Notes: a model not told the origin generated them from the letters alone. A stretch of DNA of 64,000 bases from Bolinopsis microptera (GCF_026151205.1 NC_087074.1:12505182-12569181); one strand, 5' to 3'. Positions 1 to 10,721 are shown, counted from the stretch's first letter. Program-made: numbers and translations.

Positions 1-636
1 ACTCCAGACTCTAGCGTAGCAGAAGGGAGAGGAGTGACGTTGTTTTAGTGATCCCACAGATTCCAGTCGACAGATACTATCTGTGTTCTGTGACGTGGAA
101 AGAGTGGTAAGTAGTTTATAGTTATAGTTTAGTAGTTTAGTCTAGGAGTTCCCGCTTCCTCTTTCACTTTCATTTATAGTTTCACGTGGATTACCTTTCA
201 CTTTACTCACGGTAGTTTTCCCCCAGGGTTTTGTTTTATAGTTATCAGTTCCAGTTTTACTTGAAGTCCTCATCATTCAGAAGTCCCTCATATAGTAAGA
301 AGAACATCATCATCAGGAGTAGTAGTTTTAATTTAATAGTAGTTTAATCTAATAGTAAAAAAGACATTGTTTAGTTTAGTATTGAAATGTGTTTTAACTA
401 TTAGTCAGAGCAGAGTAGTGTGAGTTACTGAGTCACACCATATCAATCATTCACTATTTAAGAGAGTACATTGTAGAGTAACAAGGTTACTTTTGACACA
501 AGATTTGTATAACCTCTTTATTCATCTAATTTGTATTTATAATAATTGAGTATTATTTGTTATTTAATTAACCCAAGAACAGGGTTCCAACAAGAACTAC
601 ACCCTCAGTAACACATAAACAGACCTATTTTTGATA
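1..636. other. no gene seen; AT-rich leader
   Basis: No reading frame of interest is visible. The stretch is rich in TAGTTTAG-like words (about 110-410) and becomes strongly AT-rich from 480 to 570. It could be the edge of a repeat continuing to the left of the window, but no partner copy is present here to prove that. Confidence 0.4.
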
Positions 637-689
637 AGAGCGGCGGTTATACCTTTAGAATTTCCAAAGTCCTTGAGAAAATGCAAAAG

Positions 690-836
690 AAAACCGCACA
701 ATTCCCGCACAAATTTCGAAAAAATCGCTGCACATTTGCCGCATAATTGGTAAAAATTTACCGCAACTTACCGCACATTTTACCTTTATAGTCGGGTGCG
801 GTACCGCATAATTTCGATTTTTTTACCGCACCTAAT
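690..836. repeat. CCGCA-motif cluster
   Basis: About eight copies of CCGCA, mostly inside ACCGCAC or TTACCGCA words, lie within 150 bp, with an opposing GTGCGGT next to a GTACCGCA near 797-808. The block ends where recognisable LINE coding sequence begins. It resembles the subterminal motif clusters of small DNA transposons, but no terminal repeats or target duplication could be defined. Confidence 0.35.
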
Positions 837-1497
837 ATGTGCCTCTGATGTTCACAGTTCTAATCCTTATTTAACTGCTGTGAAAAATTGCTTTCTGGAG
901 ATAAAGCAATGGATGACAGTTAACTTCCTAAAACTGAATGATGAAAAAACAGAGTTCATTGATATAGGACCATATTTCAGCCCAATCCAGACAATGGATT
1001 TAAGAGACCTCTCAATCCGCCCTGTTAGCAAGGCCAAGAACCTGGGATTCCTTTTCGATCACCAAATGAATCTGGACTCTCAAATAAATGCTGTCTCCAA
1101 AGTATGTTATTTGAATCAAAGGGACTTAGCAAGAATCGGTTCGAAGCTTTCCCATGACCTAAAAGTTCAGTTAGTTCACTCCAATATCCTCTGTTTCATA
1201 GACTACTGCAACTCAGTCTTTTATGGAATAACAGAAAAGAATCTTCATAAGCTACAAAAGATACAGAACAATGCTGCTAGATTTATCTTTGGTCTTTACG
1301 GAAAAAAGATACATGAACCTATCATGCCTTACCTCAAAAAGCTCCACTTTCTGCCTGTTCGGTTCAGAATTAAGTTCAAAATATCACTTCTGGTCTTCAA
1401 GTGTCTTAATAACATAGCCCCTCAGTACTTACAAGGACATGTCAATCTAAGGGAAGTGCGAAGACGAAGTTCGAGACTAGATGATGACTTTTAGGAA
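837..1497 (+). pseudogene. LINE ORF2 fragment (CR1/L2-like), 3' half
   Basis: The frame ending at the stop at 1492-1494 encodes the part of a non-LTR reverse transcriptase that lies after the catalytic box. Visible landmarks are FLKLNDEKTEF, SKAKNLGFLFD, the FIDYCNSVFYG segment, LHKLQKIQNNAARFIF and LHFLPVRFRIKFKISLLVFK, in the order usual for CR1/L2-type elements. The catalytic YADD/FADD region and endonuclease are missing, so this is a 5'-truncated dead copy. Its left edge abuts the CCGCA cluster. The frame is cut at about 1495 by unrelated sequence and resumes at about 1961. The family call rests on motif memory, not on a search. Confidence 0.8.
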
Positions 1498-1960
1498 AAC
1501 AAATTTTAGGAAAACAAATTTAAATTTTGGTATTTATTAATAACAATCAAAACATATCATATCATAAAAATAAAGCCGCGCGTTGGTTGACTGCCTCAGT
1601 AAGGTGAATAATATAAGCTCGAAGGTGCCCTGCGCATTTACAGAACCTCATGCGGCGATCACATGATCATGAGGACCTGTGAGCGCCAAGTTTAATTTAA
1701 AGTTTTTAGAAATCATACATCACTACGAGTTACTCATTTTTTTTTTAATTTTTATAGGAGTGTAGATTGTCAGGTATTTCATTCATTCATACTTAGTCGG
1801 TTTAAAGCTGTTATATTTATGTTTAGAACTCACTATTGTTTAAACTATGAAAGCAGAACGTAGGTAATGACAATATACCGACGACAATACCAAGGACCCG
1901 AGTGCCACAATGACTTTTCCGGATCCGTCATTTAATTGTTGAAAGTTCCTCCTGCTCCTC
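1495..1960. repeat. insertion interrupting the LINE fragment
   Basis: These 466 bp separate two parts of one LINE reading frame and match neither. The left edge starts with a tandemly doubled AGGAAAACAAATTTT-like motif (1494-1520). Similar doubled AT-rich motifs occur at other repeat edges in this window. No coding potential was seen. The right boundary is placed by where the LINE frame resumes and is approximate. Confidence 0.45.
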
Positions 1961-2110
1961 ATTTCAGACGAACAGATGCTGCATTTATGTTTTCTGGACC
2001 AAAAATTTGGAATGAACTACCCTACTCAGTGAGATAATTATCATCTGTAGAGTGTTTTAAAAATGCCCTAAAGACGTTTTATTTCAAACTAGCTTTTGAT
2101 AATATATCCA
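1961..2110 (+). pseudogene. LINE ORF2 C-terminal tail, decayed
   Basis: Reading from about 1965, the frame gives FRRTDAAFMFSGPKIWNELP, then a stop, then LSSVECFKNALKTFYFKLAF. This is the characteristic last part of a CR1/L2-like ORF2 (the G-P-x-x-W-N-x-L-P motif followed by the FK..LKT.F end). It continues the fragment ending at 1494 in the same orientation after an insertion. One in-frame stop (TAA near 2034) shows it is not functional. Confidence 0.7.
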
Positions 2111-2159
2111 ATGAATCAACTATACCTCACATTAAACCGTGTTCTATATGTATCAGCTT

Positions 2160-2586
2160 GAGGAAGACTGGTGATAAACAAGCAAGGCCACATCGCTGCC
2201 AAATACTTGGGGCAGAATTCCACTCTAGAGAATCAACAAAACCTATTTTCCAATCTAAGGAACTAATGACAGTACATAACATATATAGATACAGATGCAT
2301 TACTGAAACAATGAAGATAGTGAAGAGTCATCAGCCCATATCCATGTATTCTCTCTTTAAGAAGTCTGAGCTCAGAGATGACAGATTTGTGACACCACAC
2401 TCATCTCACAATTTCGCATATAAAGGGGCAAATTTATGGAATAGGTTTCTTGAGCAGTCAAATGCACGTGGTAAAATAGGTTCACTAGGTTCAATTAAAT
2501 CCCGATTGAAGCTTTCTATCATGAAGGCTCAACACCAACCTGACAATATTAACTGGCAGGACTTAAACTTCAACACTTTCCTATGA
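2160..2586 (+). pseudogene. second LINE lineage, C-terminal fragment
   Basis: This open frame is the C-terminal part of a non-LTR reverse transcriptase of a different lineage from the fragment just upstream. It aligns by eye with the C-terminus of the frame at 56700-57767 (-): both share an L-x-TVHN-x-Y-x-Y-x-C motif, a central SLYS/SMYS-F block and the ending W-x-(D/E)-LNF. The copy is 5'-truncated close to position 2160. About 100 bp of CA-rich and AT-rich sequence follows the stop and may be its 3' UTR. Confidence 0.7.
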
Positions 2587-4230
2587 AAAGACCCCCATTT
2601 ATATTTATATATTTTAGATTTTACACCTGTCACTCACATCATATATGCACCACAAAAGAAAAAAGATTCATTCAATCATTACATTATACACTCACTCCAC
2701 CACACATGCACACAAAACATTAAAGCAGGTTACACGCGGGTGTAACGTTCACTTTATCCGAAGGGAAAAATAATACTTTACGTAACGCGCGATTTACGTC
2801 TTGGTAGCTAAATTATTCAAGTGCTATTTGTCAGAGCGACACAAATGCGCGAGCGCTTGCGCGGCTCACCTATCCAACACGCTTGTTTACATCGTATCAG
2901 GCAATGGTTCAGTTTAATTATGGTAAGGGCACAGCCTGTCAAAAACCCTTTTCGCATGATCCGTCGACACCGCCTGAAGGTGAATGCATAATAACGGATC
3001 ATGAACGTACGGAATCAAACGTTAATAAGCTTGCAGCTTCCGATGAAAATGTATTCAACTTTGTGTCATGCTTGAATTGGTTTTGGACCTCTTCAATGCT
3101 TTTAATTTATTTATTATTGTTATTTGGTATTATGAGCTGATATGTATATATACATACGGTATCTAAAATTAAGCGTATAGCGAGCATATTTAACAATTTT
3201 TAAGCAATAATGTATTGCGAGCAGCTGTAACTTAAACATCGCATAAAAATCATATAATTATAACACAAAACTAAAATTTTATTGGAATCTAGGTTAAACT
3301 AAGATAAAATTAATATCAGCCCCTTCGCCACTCTCAGCAGTCAACCAGGGCTCATAAAAGCTTAACAGCGCCTGGGTCCGTTCACCAACTGTGCTAATGT
3401 GAGTGGCGGTGTGGTAAAACCCATTTTAACAGCGTGAATATTTATCAAATATAAGCGCGCTAGCTGCTAGCATACTTGTATCATTTAATTTTTAATCAAA
3501 TTTATTCGGATATATATTTATTGATTATGTATTGAATTGGTGATAAATAATAAAATTGTCTTTTCTCAAAAAAAATTGTCTTTTCTCCCAATATTTGTCC
3601 ATAATGTCTGAACTGATATGAAAGTGCATAATTTTGGTAACTTCATACAAATATTTGTTCATAAAATCTGAACTGTTTAAAAAATCCATAATCTTGCTAT
3701 TTCAACACTAAGTCTTGCTTGAATGACTTTAATGTACATCTTTGTTGGGTATATTTTAATGTCGAAGCGTATAATAAATGTTAGAATTTATTTATTTAAC
3801 AATAGAATCATAGCCAATCCTGACAGTTTTAAAACATCATGATCAATAAATCATTTGTACACACCACCAACGATGAAGACAGGGGTGATGATGTTGATGA
3901 TGAAGATAATGAAGTTGATGATGAGGCTGAGAATGTAGAGGAAGAGGTTTCAGAAGAGTGAGCTGAAAAGAAGACAAGTTTCTATTCTAATTTATTGATT
4001 ATTATATTTATTGAAATAAACATATAATATCCATTACTCCAGGAGTGATTTGTAGATTTATAACCTACCAAGACGCGTTGGACTCGTCGATGGTCTTGAA
4101 TATTTGAAACAAATATTTTATGAGTATCACCCGTTAATAAATCATGCAACACATAGCAGCCATTACATTGACAACAGCCATCACATTCCACTATTAAACG
4201 TGTTTATTTTTGGACCACACTTCTTTATAG
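2587..4230. other. no recognised gene; AT-rich with repeat scraps
   Basis: No supported gene. A doubled AAATTGTCTTTTCTC motif lies at about 3552-3590, like the doubled motifs at other repeat edges here. A scrap of a dispersed family (cctaccaagacgcgttggac through gagtatcacccgtt) lies at about 4065-4135, with relatives at 6031-6100 and, inverted, at 54315-54385. Confidence 0.4.
3839..3961 (+). other. 40-codon acidic small ORF
   Basis: An ATG at 3839 opens 40 codons ending in TGA at 3959-3961. From codon 12 on, residues are almost all Asp and Glu (a D/E tail ending EEEVSEE). Acidic tails like this occur at the ends of many proteins, so this could be a terminal exon or gene remnant. An AG just inside it (AAGACAG at about 3879) could act as a splice acceptor. 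No partner exon was found and the composition can arise by chance from GAT/GAA repeats. Confidence 0.18.
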
Positions 4231-4239
4231 GAAGTAACT

Positions 4240-5415
4240 ACATCGTTATAAAAGATCTTGATCAATAAATGCCTAGCAGCACGAGACAGCGGCCGTGTAC
4301 CTTTTTCGACTCCACGGAGTCCCTGATGGACTTTTGTTAATAATTTGACCAACCTTTCTTTCTCTAAACATATATTCTACTGTACTTCATTATAGTATTA
4401 AGATAAAGCAAATGTGAAGATATTACTACGAAATAAAAAATTAAATTAGTTTACTGGTCACGTGTATGGTTAAGAGTGTGTATGGTTAAGAGTTTTATGA
4501 CATTGAATGAATCTATTTATTGCGAGTATTAAGGACTGCTAGTATATTTTTATTTAATTGTTTTCACTTCTGCACGTTTAGGCAGTTGCTCTTGTGACCA
4601 GAGTTCTAGAGTAATATATATATGTACGTTCTTCATTGAAGTAGTCAGTAAAACAAGGACATTATACTATGTGTGGGGACTACGGACCCCATCATAACCC
4701 ATTTCAAATTTGCCGCCTGGTTACATAGCACTGAAATACAATATAATTCAATATACAAATTCAAAGCAATGTAATCATAGTACACACCAGCCCAGACGCT
4801 CAACATTTTCTAATACAGATTCCAAAAAGGCACACAAAATAACAAAAGGTAATACTAATAATATAGAAATGTACACATACAAGAACTGATTTATACCAAA
4901 TTGTTTATGATATTTACTAACCGTGTTGATGGTATTGGATTTTATATGTTGTATTTTAATGTGAAGCGTTTACTTTTCCCTTTACCCCCTCGGCAAGACA
5001 GTTAGATTAATGATAATAATTGCCAAATGACGTAGTAGATATAAATGTTTAATGTTGTAGAGCGATTTCAAGAGTAGTGGTCCACAGGGGTCCGAAAAAT
5101 CCGTACAGGCACTTGGGTCCTTATCCTTGTCACTATTCTCAATTGGATTCAGTTTATACAAAACATGAACATTTACATTTTAGACGTACAGGACCTTGAT
5201 ACGATATTTATTATAAAGCGAAAAGTATAAAATAATACGTGCGTGCGCGGCTTGAGCCGCGCCACATAACAATTGATGCTTGTAGGGGCTGGAGTAAGCT
5301 TGTTTATAAATTAATGAAATGTTGCATTGTAAATATTTAAAGTTAACGATATATTATGATCTAATAATAAATTTTACAAAGCTGGCTTAGCTTTAAGGAC
5401 TTAGGTACAAAATTA
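4240..5415 (+). repeat. dispersed repeat family B, copy 1 (with an inserted element)
   Basis: This block recurs in reverse complement at about 55095-56115, and its right half recurs in direct orientation at about 8960-9605. Recognisable landmarks are a hairpin around CGACTCCACGGAGTC (about 4308-4322), the GTGGTCCAC segment near 5080 and the hairpin GCGCGGCTTGAGCCGCGC at about 5247-5264. It is interrupted at about 4624-4890 by another repeat that also occurs near 60080-60515. No protein is evident. It could be a non-autonomous DNA element or a LINE-derived piece. Confidence 0.6.
4624..4890 (+). repeat. repeat inserted in family B
   Basis: The segment from TGTGGGGACTACGGACCCC onward recurs almost unchanged at 60281-60515 (+). 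Its left flank (about 4624-4690) recurs inverted at about 60077-60150. GGGGACTACGGACCCC is itself an imperfect palindrome. It is non-coding as far as can be seen. Confidence 0.6.
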
Positions 5416-5528
5416 AATTTCCATAAGAATGAGTTTGTGTTTTAAAACAGAATCCTTTGACTTTGTTATTTTAAATTGAACTAGAATCGTTTGGCCGCCA
5501 CAACTTTTGATTGACGATGTCAATCCAT

Positions 5529-5565
5529 CAAGATCGTTGCTCTGCGAAGCAAAGCAACGATCGAC
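5529..5565. repeat. short perfect hairpin
   Basis: GATCGTTGCT and its exact complement AGCAACGATC are separated by about 11 bases, in a locally GC-rich patch that also contains several GCGAAGC words. This may be a remnant of a foldback element. Confidence 0.45.
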
Positions 5566-5664
5566 TTCGATGCGAAGCAAGAATGCTATTTTGCGCGGCG
5601 CGTCGAAGCGGCGAAGTCCTCCAACCATAACTTTGAACTTGCAGGATTACAAGGATGATAATTA

Positions 5665-6015
5665 ATCACTCTACACTCGACTTTCACGTGACTTTTTCAA
5701 CCCGTTCTCTAGCTGGTCCTGAACGACTATTCGAAACCTTAACCCTCTTATCTGATCCCAACCCTAACCCTAACCCAATCCTTAACAAAAGCATATGCTG
5801 AAACCCTAACCCTAACGAGAAATTAGACTAACTTCCTTATACGGTCATATCACGTGATCGAGACAGTTTTTCGCCTATATCTCGTCAGGGGAGCATTTTA
5901 ACCCTATGTCATGGGGGGTGATTCGGAATCAGCGTCCGAAAATACATCGATTGAAGTTGGTTTCAACTGTCGGGGGCCCTTTTAAAACAATCTCGAAGAT
6001 CGACTGTAGAGTGAT
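5665..6015. mobile_element. Harbinger-like MITE with telomere-like repeats
   Basis: The 351-bp unit begins ATCACTCTACA and ends TGTAGAGTGAT, giving 11-bp perfect terminal inverted repeats, and is flanked on both sides by TTA (5662-5664 and 6016-6018). A 3-bp TWA target duplication is the signature of PIF/Harbinger elements. The interior has no transposase and carries two runs of CCCTAA-type units at about 5758-5778 and 5802-5816. A second copy, inverted, spans 11368-11621. The TIR and TSD are seen directly; the superfamily is inferred from TSD length and sequence. Confidence 0.75.
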
Positions 6016-6030
6016 TTAGTACGCTGCGGA

Positions 6031-7212
6031 TTACAACCTACCAGGACGCGCGCTGAGTTGGACTCGTCGACGGTCCAATGTATGGAACAGATATTTTACT
6101 TGTAGCGCGATGCACTACTGGGTCGCGCGCGCATCAAATAATGCTTCTCGCAACCACAGTAGATCGGTAGATCGGCGGGATGCACCACTGTGCCTCACCG
6201 AGCTGCGAAGGATTGACATCGTGAATCAAATATTTTACGAGTATCACCCGTTAAACCATAACTCACTTCGTTTGCATTATAGATTCACATTCACTTTCAC
6301 TTTCACCATCACGCACAGCACAGGGTCATACCTCAATTCCAAATTAGTATAGGACACAAAAAAATTGTTTATAACAATCAAAATTTGTAATTGAGCCCAA
6401 GCAGCTTACTTTCCTTTTTTCCCCGTCGTCTGGAGTGTGTGATTTTTGTCGATGTCCGAGCTCTTATATTTATTTTTAGTTAATGTTAATGGTTAACTTT
6501 TATTTCTGTGATTGGTCTCGGTCTTTTCGTCTCGGCCGAGTGGGACGATGCTGGCTCGCCAGTTATGCTATACTATAGATACTGTTATATGTAGATAACA
6601 CTAATTTCTACAAACCGAAGAAAATTAAATATAAAATGTGTCCATTGATTCACGATGTCAATCCTTCGCAGCTCGGTGAGGCACAGTGGTGCATCTCGCC
6701 GATCTACCGAAGTGGTTGCGAGAAGCATTATTTGATGCGCGCGCGACCCAGTAGTGCATCGCGCTACAAATGTGTCCAGTATGTTTGATGTTGACGGATG
6801 TTGCTCGTCTGAATTTCTTCGAAGTAGCGCGCGCCGCTTTCTTCTCGAAATATTATTATGGCCCGATGGCAAGTGCTACGAAGTAGCGCGCGCCGGGCCA
6901 GATCATTAACAATGGTCAACTACATACCTCTACGATTGCGTCACCACTGGTGAGCAAGCATTTATTTGTTGTTTAGTTGTGTTGAAAGGGAAAATTTCTT
7001 GATTAATTCACCAATTCGGATTTTAATAACGATGAGCTATGATTAGATATACCGTTCATTTTAGATTATTGGATCAATTTTATTATTTGTAGCGCGATGC
7101 ACTACTGGGTCGCACGCGCATCAAATAATGCTTCTCGCAACCACTTCGGTAGATCGGCGAGATGCACCACTGTGCCTCACCGAGCTGCGAAGGATTGACA
7201 TCGTGAATCAAT
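6031..7212. repeat. cluster of foldback repeat families C and D
   Basis: A ~125-bp unit running from GTAGCGCGATGCACTACTGG to GGATTGACATCGTGAATCAA occurs three times: 6102-6230 (+), 6645-6770 (-) and 7087-7212 (+). The first two form an inverted pair around about 410 bp. A GC-rich arm of family D lies at about 6826-6925 (GAAGTAGCGCGCGCCG words) and recurs as a full hairpin at 53868-54065. Further C copies are at 53255-53385 (-) and 53596-53680 (+). Open frames across this cluster are by-products of the repeats. Confidence 0.65.
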
Positions 7213-7482
7213 AATTTACCTGAGGACCCCAGGCTATTATGTTCATTAACAGGCTATTATTTTCATTAACATAATAAAGATTTGGCGGAATGACAGGCTG
7301 AGCGCGGCCCAGTAAATCCTAATATGACTATAAATAAGAGGTCGGTAATTTTGATTCGATATTTTAACACGTCTTAGCAGCAGTCATGGACGAGTCAGTC
7401 AAAATATTTTCAGGAAGGTAATTAATAATAATTCAACTATAAGTATACATACATGTTACATGGTAAGGTCTCCTCCTAGTCG

Positions 7483-8143
7483 TTGGAGTGGCCTGCATCA
7501 CACACATCGCGTTGGCGGCGTAACATATGTCTCCACTGTACTCGGTTGGTAGCCAAAGCTTCTGTTGTGTCGTTGTCGATGTTTTCAACACCTGTAAACT
7601 TAGCAGCATCTTCGAGTACGCAGGACTTCCAGTTCTTACGGGGTCTGCCCCTTGACCTCTTTCCATAATTTGGCTTCCAGTTCAACAGAAACCTCGGTAG
7701 TCTAGAGTCTGGCATTCTAACTACATATCCATACCAACGTAGCCTGGCAGCACTGATGAAAGTCTCAACTGACTTGATGCCAGCCCTCCTAAGAACTTCG
7801 TCGTTGGTCACATGAAAGAACCATTTAATCCTAAGGATCCTTCTCAAGGAGGTTTGATGGAAAACCTCGAAGCGTTTCATCTGCTTTTTGGTGGTGTTCC
7901 AGACTTCAGCTCCATACAACAAGATGGTGAGGACAGCAGCCCTATAGATCCTGATCTTGGTTGGAGTCTTTATAGTTCTGCTATTCCAAATGTTCCAGAG
8001 CTGATGAAAGGCGCCATTAGCCTTCTGGATACGGACATCCAGGTCTCTGTTGATTGTCCCATCCCCACTGATAGTTGCACCCAGGTAGACAAAGTTGCTA
8101 ACCTGCTCGACGGGTTCACCCTCAACCGACAGCTCAATACATA
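7483..8143 (-). pseudogene. LINE reverse transcriptase C-terminal fragment
   Basis: Reading down from about 8143, the frame encodes VSNFVYLGATISGDG, WNSRTIKTPTKIRIYRAAV, LLYGAEVW, FHQTSLRRILRIKW, RLRWYGYVVRMPDSRLP and RGRPRKNWKS. This is the standard order after the catalytic box in one widespread group of non-LTR reverse transcriptases. Codons upstream of about 8130 come from inserted repeat A and do not belong to the protein. The missing upstream part, including YADD, lies at 9613-9783 in the same orientation, so one LINE was split by a ~1.45-kb insertion. Confidence 0.8.
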
Positions 8144-8144
8144 A

Positions 8145-9610
8145 AAAAAAAATTTTAACTTCAAGCAATTGCTTAGAAACGTCCATTAGCTTGATAAAAC
8201 TGAGAACAAAAGCACTATTAATACAAGCACAGGCAGCTGACTTAAAAGATACTTGGACTCCAAACAATTTTAAATTGCAGTAATCAAGTCTAATTGCAGC
8301 GGCGCACACTTACTATTACTATCATGATTGTACTATAGACAGAAAATCTTTCAAATCGATTTTGGGCGCTTTTTAACCATCTGTTGTAATGTTTTTAGAT
8401 ACTAAATATCTAAATTTATAAAATTTTTTATCGGAATGAATTAATTGATTGATATTTAATAATTTATTCGGTAGGTTTATCTGGTATTGATATTGATTAT
8501 ATTGATATTGTTATTATTGAACGAAGCTAACTCTAGACATAGTTAATACTACTTCTTTTAAGAAAGGGACTTGGAGTATAAACGACCAAGTTTGCTTAAA
8601 TTTCTATCCAACCAAGAACTCAGGAGGCAAAGGTGGGTGCGTAAACTTTTGGTCTGCACTCTCCGATCCTGTATCACCCTGGATTCTTCTCGACGTATCT
8701 TTGTAAAAGGTATATACCTTCTAGTCAATCTCTTGCTACTCCAAGTCCCCTAAGATATCTGATCTAAAGTTCGTGCTAGTTATATATATAGAAAATATAC
8801 TTTTGTCTGCTTTAATTGATACTAAATAAAATTGTTGTTTTCTTGAAATTGTTGTTTTCTTGAATACAATCATCCTTGATGAAAGGTCGCTTGGAGGCGC
8901 ACTTGCTTACAGCCATGCATTGGGTCTTCTTTGCATTTATTCTGAGCCCAGCGTAGGAGCTGTAATGAACGTAGTAGATATAGATGTTCAATGTTGTAGA
9001 GTGATTTCAAGAGTAGTGGTCCACATGGGTCTGAAAAAGCCGTACAGGCTCTTGGGTCCTTATCCTTGTCACTAGTCCCAATTGGATTCACTTTACACAA
9101 AACATGAACGTTTACAATTTAGACGTACACATTGGCACGATATTTATTAGAAAGCAAACAGTATAAAATAATACGTGCGTGCGCGGCTTGAGCCGCGCCG
9201 CATAACAATTGATGCGTTTAGGGGCTGGAGTACGCGTGTTTACAGATTAATGAATTGTTGCATTGTAAATATTTAAAGTTGACGATATATTATGATCTAA
9301 TAGTAAATTTTTCAAAGCTGGCTTTGGACTTAGGTAAAATTATAACTTATTTATTTAAAAGAAAAAACCACGGATAGTTTTAAATTTACATAGTCGTATA
9401 ACTATAATCAAGTTAATCCTGTTTTCAAGAATGCGCGGCTTTGGCGGCCAGTTATTGACTTGTACATAAAATTGAATTTTAAATAGAAATGTGAATGTAT
9501 TAAAATTTAAAACTTTCAAAACGGAGGCTTATAAATATTATTATATTATGATTGTAAAATAAAGGATAAAATTTTAAATTTGTTTCACTAAAAAATTTGT
9601 TTCACTAACT
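8145..9610 (+). repeat. mosaic insertion: repeat A then repeat B
   Basis: The left part (about 8150-8865, family A) recurs inverted at about 46069-46800. The right part (about 8960-9605, family B) recurs at 5028-5415 (+) and inverted at 55120-55775. Family A ends in a tandemly doubled AAATTGTTGTTTTCTTG (8831-8864) and B in a doubled AAATTTGTTTCACTA (about 9579-9609). The whole block sits inside a LINE reading frame. Its short open frames are also open in the other A copy, but resemble no known protein. Confidence 0.65.
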
Positions 9611-9612
9611 TA

Positions 9613-9783
9613 TAGATCAGTTGATTCCTGTAGGCCTTCCCCTGAGTTGTCCATAATAGCCATGTCATCAGCATAATCGGTGTCCAGAATGACCTTTTCC
9701 TCGACCGTCTTCATCTCTTTCTGCAGCACTGCGCCGTAAAAGTCTGGAACACTCTCCCAAAATATGTGAGCGGCCAAACTGCT
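9613..9783 (-). pseudogene. LINE reverse transcriptase catalytic-box fragment
   Basis: The minus-strand frame encodes VILDTDYADDMAIMDNSGEG, containing the YADD catalytic motif (9664-9678). The upstream residues look like the preceding part of the same domain. It is the missing upstream portion of the fragment at 7483-8143. It is cut on one side by the A/B insertion and on the other by the hAT-like MITE at 9784. Confidence 0.7.
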
Positions 9784-10226
9784 CAGGTGGTGACCGGGAT
9801 TGGCAATTTTGAGCTATCCCGGTCCCGGTCAAATGCTGATTTATTTATTTATGATCCCGGTCCCGGTTAATTCGGGATTCTTGGTCCCGGTCCCGGTCCC
9901 GGTCACGGTCAATCACTCAAATTTGCCGGGATTTTGACCGGGATCTTTTACATAATTTCATTCACTGTGATTTTAAGTTTTTCCTTTCATTCATTGTCAA
10001 TTTCATCTTTAAACATCCTCTGAGCCAAATACAACAATGTTTAAAATTGCTAAAAAAGTTTGAGTAATAAATTATGATCATGAATTAACCAGTAATCGAC
10101 CGGAATTCCCGGTACCGGGAATCCCGGTACCGGGATTGGCAATTTTGAGCTATCCAGGTCCCGGACAAGTCACATTTTGTATCCCGGTCCCGGTCAGGCC
10201 TGAAATCATGTCCCGGTCACCTCCTG
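9784..10226. mobile_element. hAT-like MITE with CCCGGT motifs
   Basis: This 443-bp unit starts CAGGTGGTGACCGGG and ends CCCGGTCACCTCCTG, a 15-bp terminal inverted repeat with one mismatch. It is flanked by perfect 8-bp duplications AAACTGCT (9776-9783 and 10227-10234). CAGG-type termini plus an 8-bp duplication fit the hAT superfamily. The interior holds many CCCGGT or TCCCGGTCCCGGT words on both strands, and a segment CCGGGATTGGCAATTTTGAG is repeated. There is no transposase, so it needed one supplied in trans. It inserted into an older LINE fragment. Confidence 0.8.
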
Positions 10227-10637
10227 AAACTGCTCTAGTCTGGTTTCAAGATATATTTGAGGTCAGTTAAAGGGATGCCCTACCGGGTGAAATACCAACC
10301 CTCAACCATGGAATACACACCACCCTGTTAAAATTAAATAATACTAGACTAGTGCTACTAGAGAGTTGGTCCGCCGATCACATGATGACAGTAGAAGTGA
10401 CTGCTTTGATTCTAAACTTTTCAATAGTGAGGTTAAAATTAAAAATTAACGAGCGAGGTTATGGTAATTTCTTCAATTAAGTTTTCTAGTCAGGTTTACA
10501 ACTCGGTGTTAAATTGGTTTTCGTCCTGGTCAATGCCAAATACAAGACAGTGGACAGTGCCATATCGAAAAGTACCAAAATCATTAATTTTTCATGGATG
10601 GATGTATCTCTCATGACATTGAAACGATAACAAAAGT

Positions 10638-10721
10638 GTGACAGATGACGGATGACAGATGACAGATGACAGATGACAGATGACAGATGACAGATGACAG
10701 ATGACAGATGACAGATGACAG
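10638..10721. repeat. 7-bp tandem repeat (GACAGAT)n
   Basis: About twelve near-perfect copies of a GACAGAT heptamer. Open frames across it on the minus strand encode repeated CHLSSVI and are artefacts. Confidence 0.9.

Noticed and set aside
5755..5820. True telomere or chromosome fusion point
   Set aside because: The CCCTAA units are few, imperfect and contained within a transposable element with defined ends and a second copy.
7812..8144. 110-codon plus-strand frame
   Set aside because: It is the antisense shadow of the LINE reverse transcriptase fragment on the minus strand.
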